Positions 62,353-64,000 of a stretch of DNA of 64,000 nucleotides are shown here, piece by piece (position 1 is the stretch's first letter; every line of letters begins with the position of its first letter). The translations under genes and the position numbers were made by a program. The stretch is from the NCBI GenBank assembly GCA_032358165.1, contig JAALGY010000036.1, positions 434,001 through 498,000 of the forward strand. The letters run 5' to 3'. The stretch is from Diplosphaera chodatii (taxonomy: Eukaryota > Chlorophyta > Trebouxiophyceae > Prasiolales > Stichococcaceae). The notes below the pieces were generated by a model. The model did not search any database. It was given only the letters and a program-made list of their open reading frames with translations, and was not told the origin of the DNA.

Positions 62353-63768
62353 GGCGCCCAAGAAGAACGCAAAGGTGTCTGGGGGCGTAGAGAAGCGGAA
62401 GGCCACCCCGAAGGTGACGATCATATCCAGCCTCGTGGTCTTGCGTCACATATCTGACAGCGCATGATGTGGGCTGAGCTGTTGACCTGCATTGCCGTTG
62501 CAGGCAACAGGGTCGTCAGCTGCACCAAAGGCTGACAAGCCGACAGCCAAAGCCAAGAAGGCTGACAAGCCGGCGGCCAAAGCCAAGAAGGGTGCTCTTG
62601 CTGTCGGTGACCATCTGCCGGAGTTCAGCGTGGAGACAGACGCTTCCACCGATGACAACAAGGTCATGCAGTCATCCAAGGTAATTGAACTCAGCCTCTG
62701 TGTCCTGCCCTTAGGGGGAAAGACCCGAGTCTCACAGTGGGTGCCTGGGTATGTGCTGGGGCGGTGTGACATACGAACAAGCTGGGTCACGCCTGTGACA
62801 GATGGTGTGCTCATCACCGTGGTGATCAAGTCCTGCTGTTGGCAGGATCTGACTGAGGAGCATGGTGCCGTGATCTTCTTTTACCCAAAAGCGAACACTG
62901 GCGGCTGCACCAAGCAAGGTAAGCTCTGACGGTGTGCAAGATGTATCACTTCTACCAATGTTGACACCAGGACAGACATTGGATCAGCACATGGTATTTG
63001 ATGGCAATGTGCACTGGTTCTCCAGCCCTGGGCTTCAACGAAAACCGTGAGAAGCTGGAAAAGGCGGGCTACCATGTCTTCGGCATGAGGTGCGGTACTG
63101 TGGGTGCTGCGCCTAACCCAGGTTGGTTGTGCATCGTCAATGGTACAGCCGGTCGCATTATGACACCAGTGTTCAAGCCTGCAGTGCTGACAAGCCGAAG
63201 AGCCAGCTCAACTGGAAGAACAAGTATGACCTGAAGTACACGCTGCTGTGCGACCCCAGCTGGCAGGTTGGTGGATGATGCTGCTGGCCAACCCTGGGAC
63301 AGTCATAACCCATGTGCACGCTTACCTGTGCACGATGTCGGCGACGCCTCACTGAATGCAGGTGTTGAAGTCGCTCGGAGTCACGAAGGGCGAGAAGAGC
63401 ATTGCCAGGTCACACATCGTGGTCGGCAAGGGCGGCGCCATTGAGGACTTGCAGATCGGCATCAGCCCAGGTTAGCATAGCATCTCTGCCCATCGTTCAG
63501 ACCGCAACTGCTGCACCGGGTGTGAAGACAATTCAGTTCACGGCCATACTAGTGTTGAGAGACCCACGACCATATGATTGCAGGTGACAGTGTCGCCAAG
63601 GCGATGGCGACAATCCTGAAGAGCAGCGGCAAGCCTGAGCCCGCCGCTGAAGAGGAGGCAGAGGAGATTGCAGAGGCTGCACCTGGAGACGATGAAGAGA
63701 ACCCAGAAGAGGAGGAAGAGAAGCCGAAGAAGAAGGCCAAGAAGGCCAAGGGGGGCAAGAAGAAGTGA
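62353..63768 (+). CDS. Peroxiredoxin Q/BCP-like protein with lysine-rich tails (Dot5-like)
   Basis: Thiol peroxidase. ATG 62353 (MAPKKNAKVSGGVEKRKATP) opens a Lys/Ala-rich tail with two copies of ADKPxAKAKK. Core: GALAVGDHLPEFSVETD, LTEEHGAVIFFYPKANTGGC (PxxxTxxC peroxidatic Cys, near 62905), TKQ spliced to ALGFNENREKLEKAGYHVFG, then SADKPKSQLNWKNKYDLKYT, VLKSLGVTKGEKSIARSHIV..VGKGGAIEDLQIGISPGDSV. In most PrxQ/BCP enzymes the peroxidatic site reads CTKQAC, with the resolving Cys five residues on; here that residue is Leu (CTKQAL). The acidic then basic C-terminus (EEEEEKPKKKAKKAKGGKKK) ends at TGA 63766-63768. Basic tails at both ends suggest a nuclear location, as for yeast Dot5, in contrast to plastid PrxQ (inference). 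Confidence 0.9.
62531..62590 (+). repeat. 30-bp tandem duplication in the peroxiredoxin coding sequence
   Basis: Two 30-base units (62531-62560, 62561-62590) differing at two positions encode ADKPTAKAKK and ADKPAAKAKK, a linker-histone-like basic repeat. Confidence 0.9.
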
Positions 63769-64000
63769 CGTTTTGGATGGCGGAGGCGTAACCTTGCAAT
63801 TTACTCAGTGACCGTTGCCGCACGTTGCAATAACGATAAATTGGATTGACAGATCCTCAATCAGCACTCAGTTGCCCAAGCACGCGAAAGTGTTCTTAGA
63901 GTGGGGATGTAGAGCCATCACCTGTCGCCTCTTAAGGGCAGCAGGCTGTCTCGCTGACAAGTGACGACACCACAGCAGACCTGTCTCCACACGAGACTTG
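63769..64000. other. 3' flank of the peroxiredoxin gene
   Basis: 232 bp to the window edge, no gene recognised. Confidence 0.5.

Overview
This 64 kb window looks like nuclear DNA of a green alga. The reasons are a photosystem I PsaO gene, several predicted chloroplast-targeted products (malonyl-CoA:ACP transacylase, EngA/Der GTPase, an Hsp70-type protein), plant-type homologues (PPOX2, Wee1, CNOT9), high GC, and nearly every gene cut by many short introns with GTG-rich donors and TGCAG acceptors. A coccoid chlorophyte (Trebouxiophyceae-like) is my best guess, but that placement is inference. No mobile element, CRISPR array, operon or rRNA is visible, and I recognised no tRNA.

Layout, left to right, 22 genes. 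1-4842 (+) BRCT/AT-hook/BAH chromatin protein, 5' cut by the window edge. 5221-6862 (-) CNOT9/RCD1. 7375-9630 (+) plastid malonyl-CoA:ACP transacylase, ten in-phase exons. 9749-10346 (-) coiled-coil protein of unknown role. 10965-13928 (+) Wee1 kinase. 14187-15599 (-) PPOX2. 16265-19370 (-) ankyrin-repeat palmitoyltransferase. 20033-22583 (+) pinin. 23139-23794 (+) RBX1-like RING protein. 24136-27601 (-) EngA/Der. 27705-28540 (-) LYR protein. 29194-37285 (+) RNA polymerase III second subunit. 37851-40278 (+) unknown acidic protein. 40788-41494 (-) small membrane protein with a likely transit peptide. 41993-43142 (+) membrane J-protein. 44006-47642 (-) three-RRM protein with a Q/Y/P/G-rich tail. 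48378-48791 (-) PsaO. 49347-50615 (+) Maf-like pyrophosphatase. 51042-56017 (-) MCM5. 56594-58631 (+) prolyl 4-hydroxylase. 58773-62061 (-) Hsp70 without a substrate-binding domain. 62353-63768 (+) peroxiredoxin Q-like protein.

The genes alternate strand almost one by one, giving divergent pairs that share 0.3-0.7 kb 5' regions (for example Hsp70/peroxiredoxin, MCM5/prolyl hydroxylase, PsaO/Maf) and convergent pairs with short 3' gaps. They are mostly single-copy housekeeping genes: DNA replication and cell cycle (MCM5, Wee1, RBX1), RNA metabolism (CNOT9, pinin, RPC2, the RRM protein), plastid biology (MCAT, EngA, PsaO, the Hsp70) and protein modification. I see no multi-gene system; the interest is in departures from family norms inside individual genes. 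These are an Hsp70 reduced to its ATPase domain, a DHFC palmitoyltransferase, an RBX1 that has lost its third zinc site, a peroxiredoxin Q without the resolving cysteine, and a BRCT-AT-hook-BAH fusion. All exon joins were made by eye from frame, homology and splice consensus, so gene boundaries are better supported than individual splice sites.
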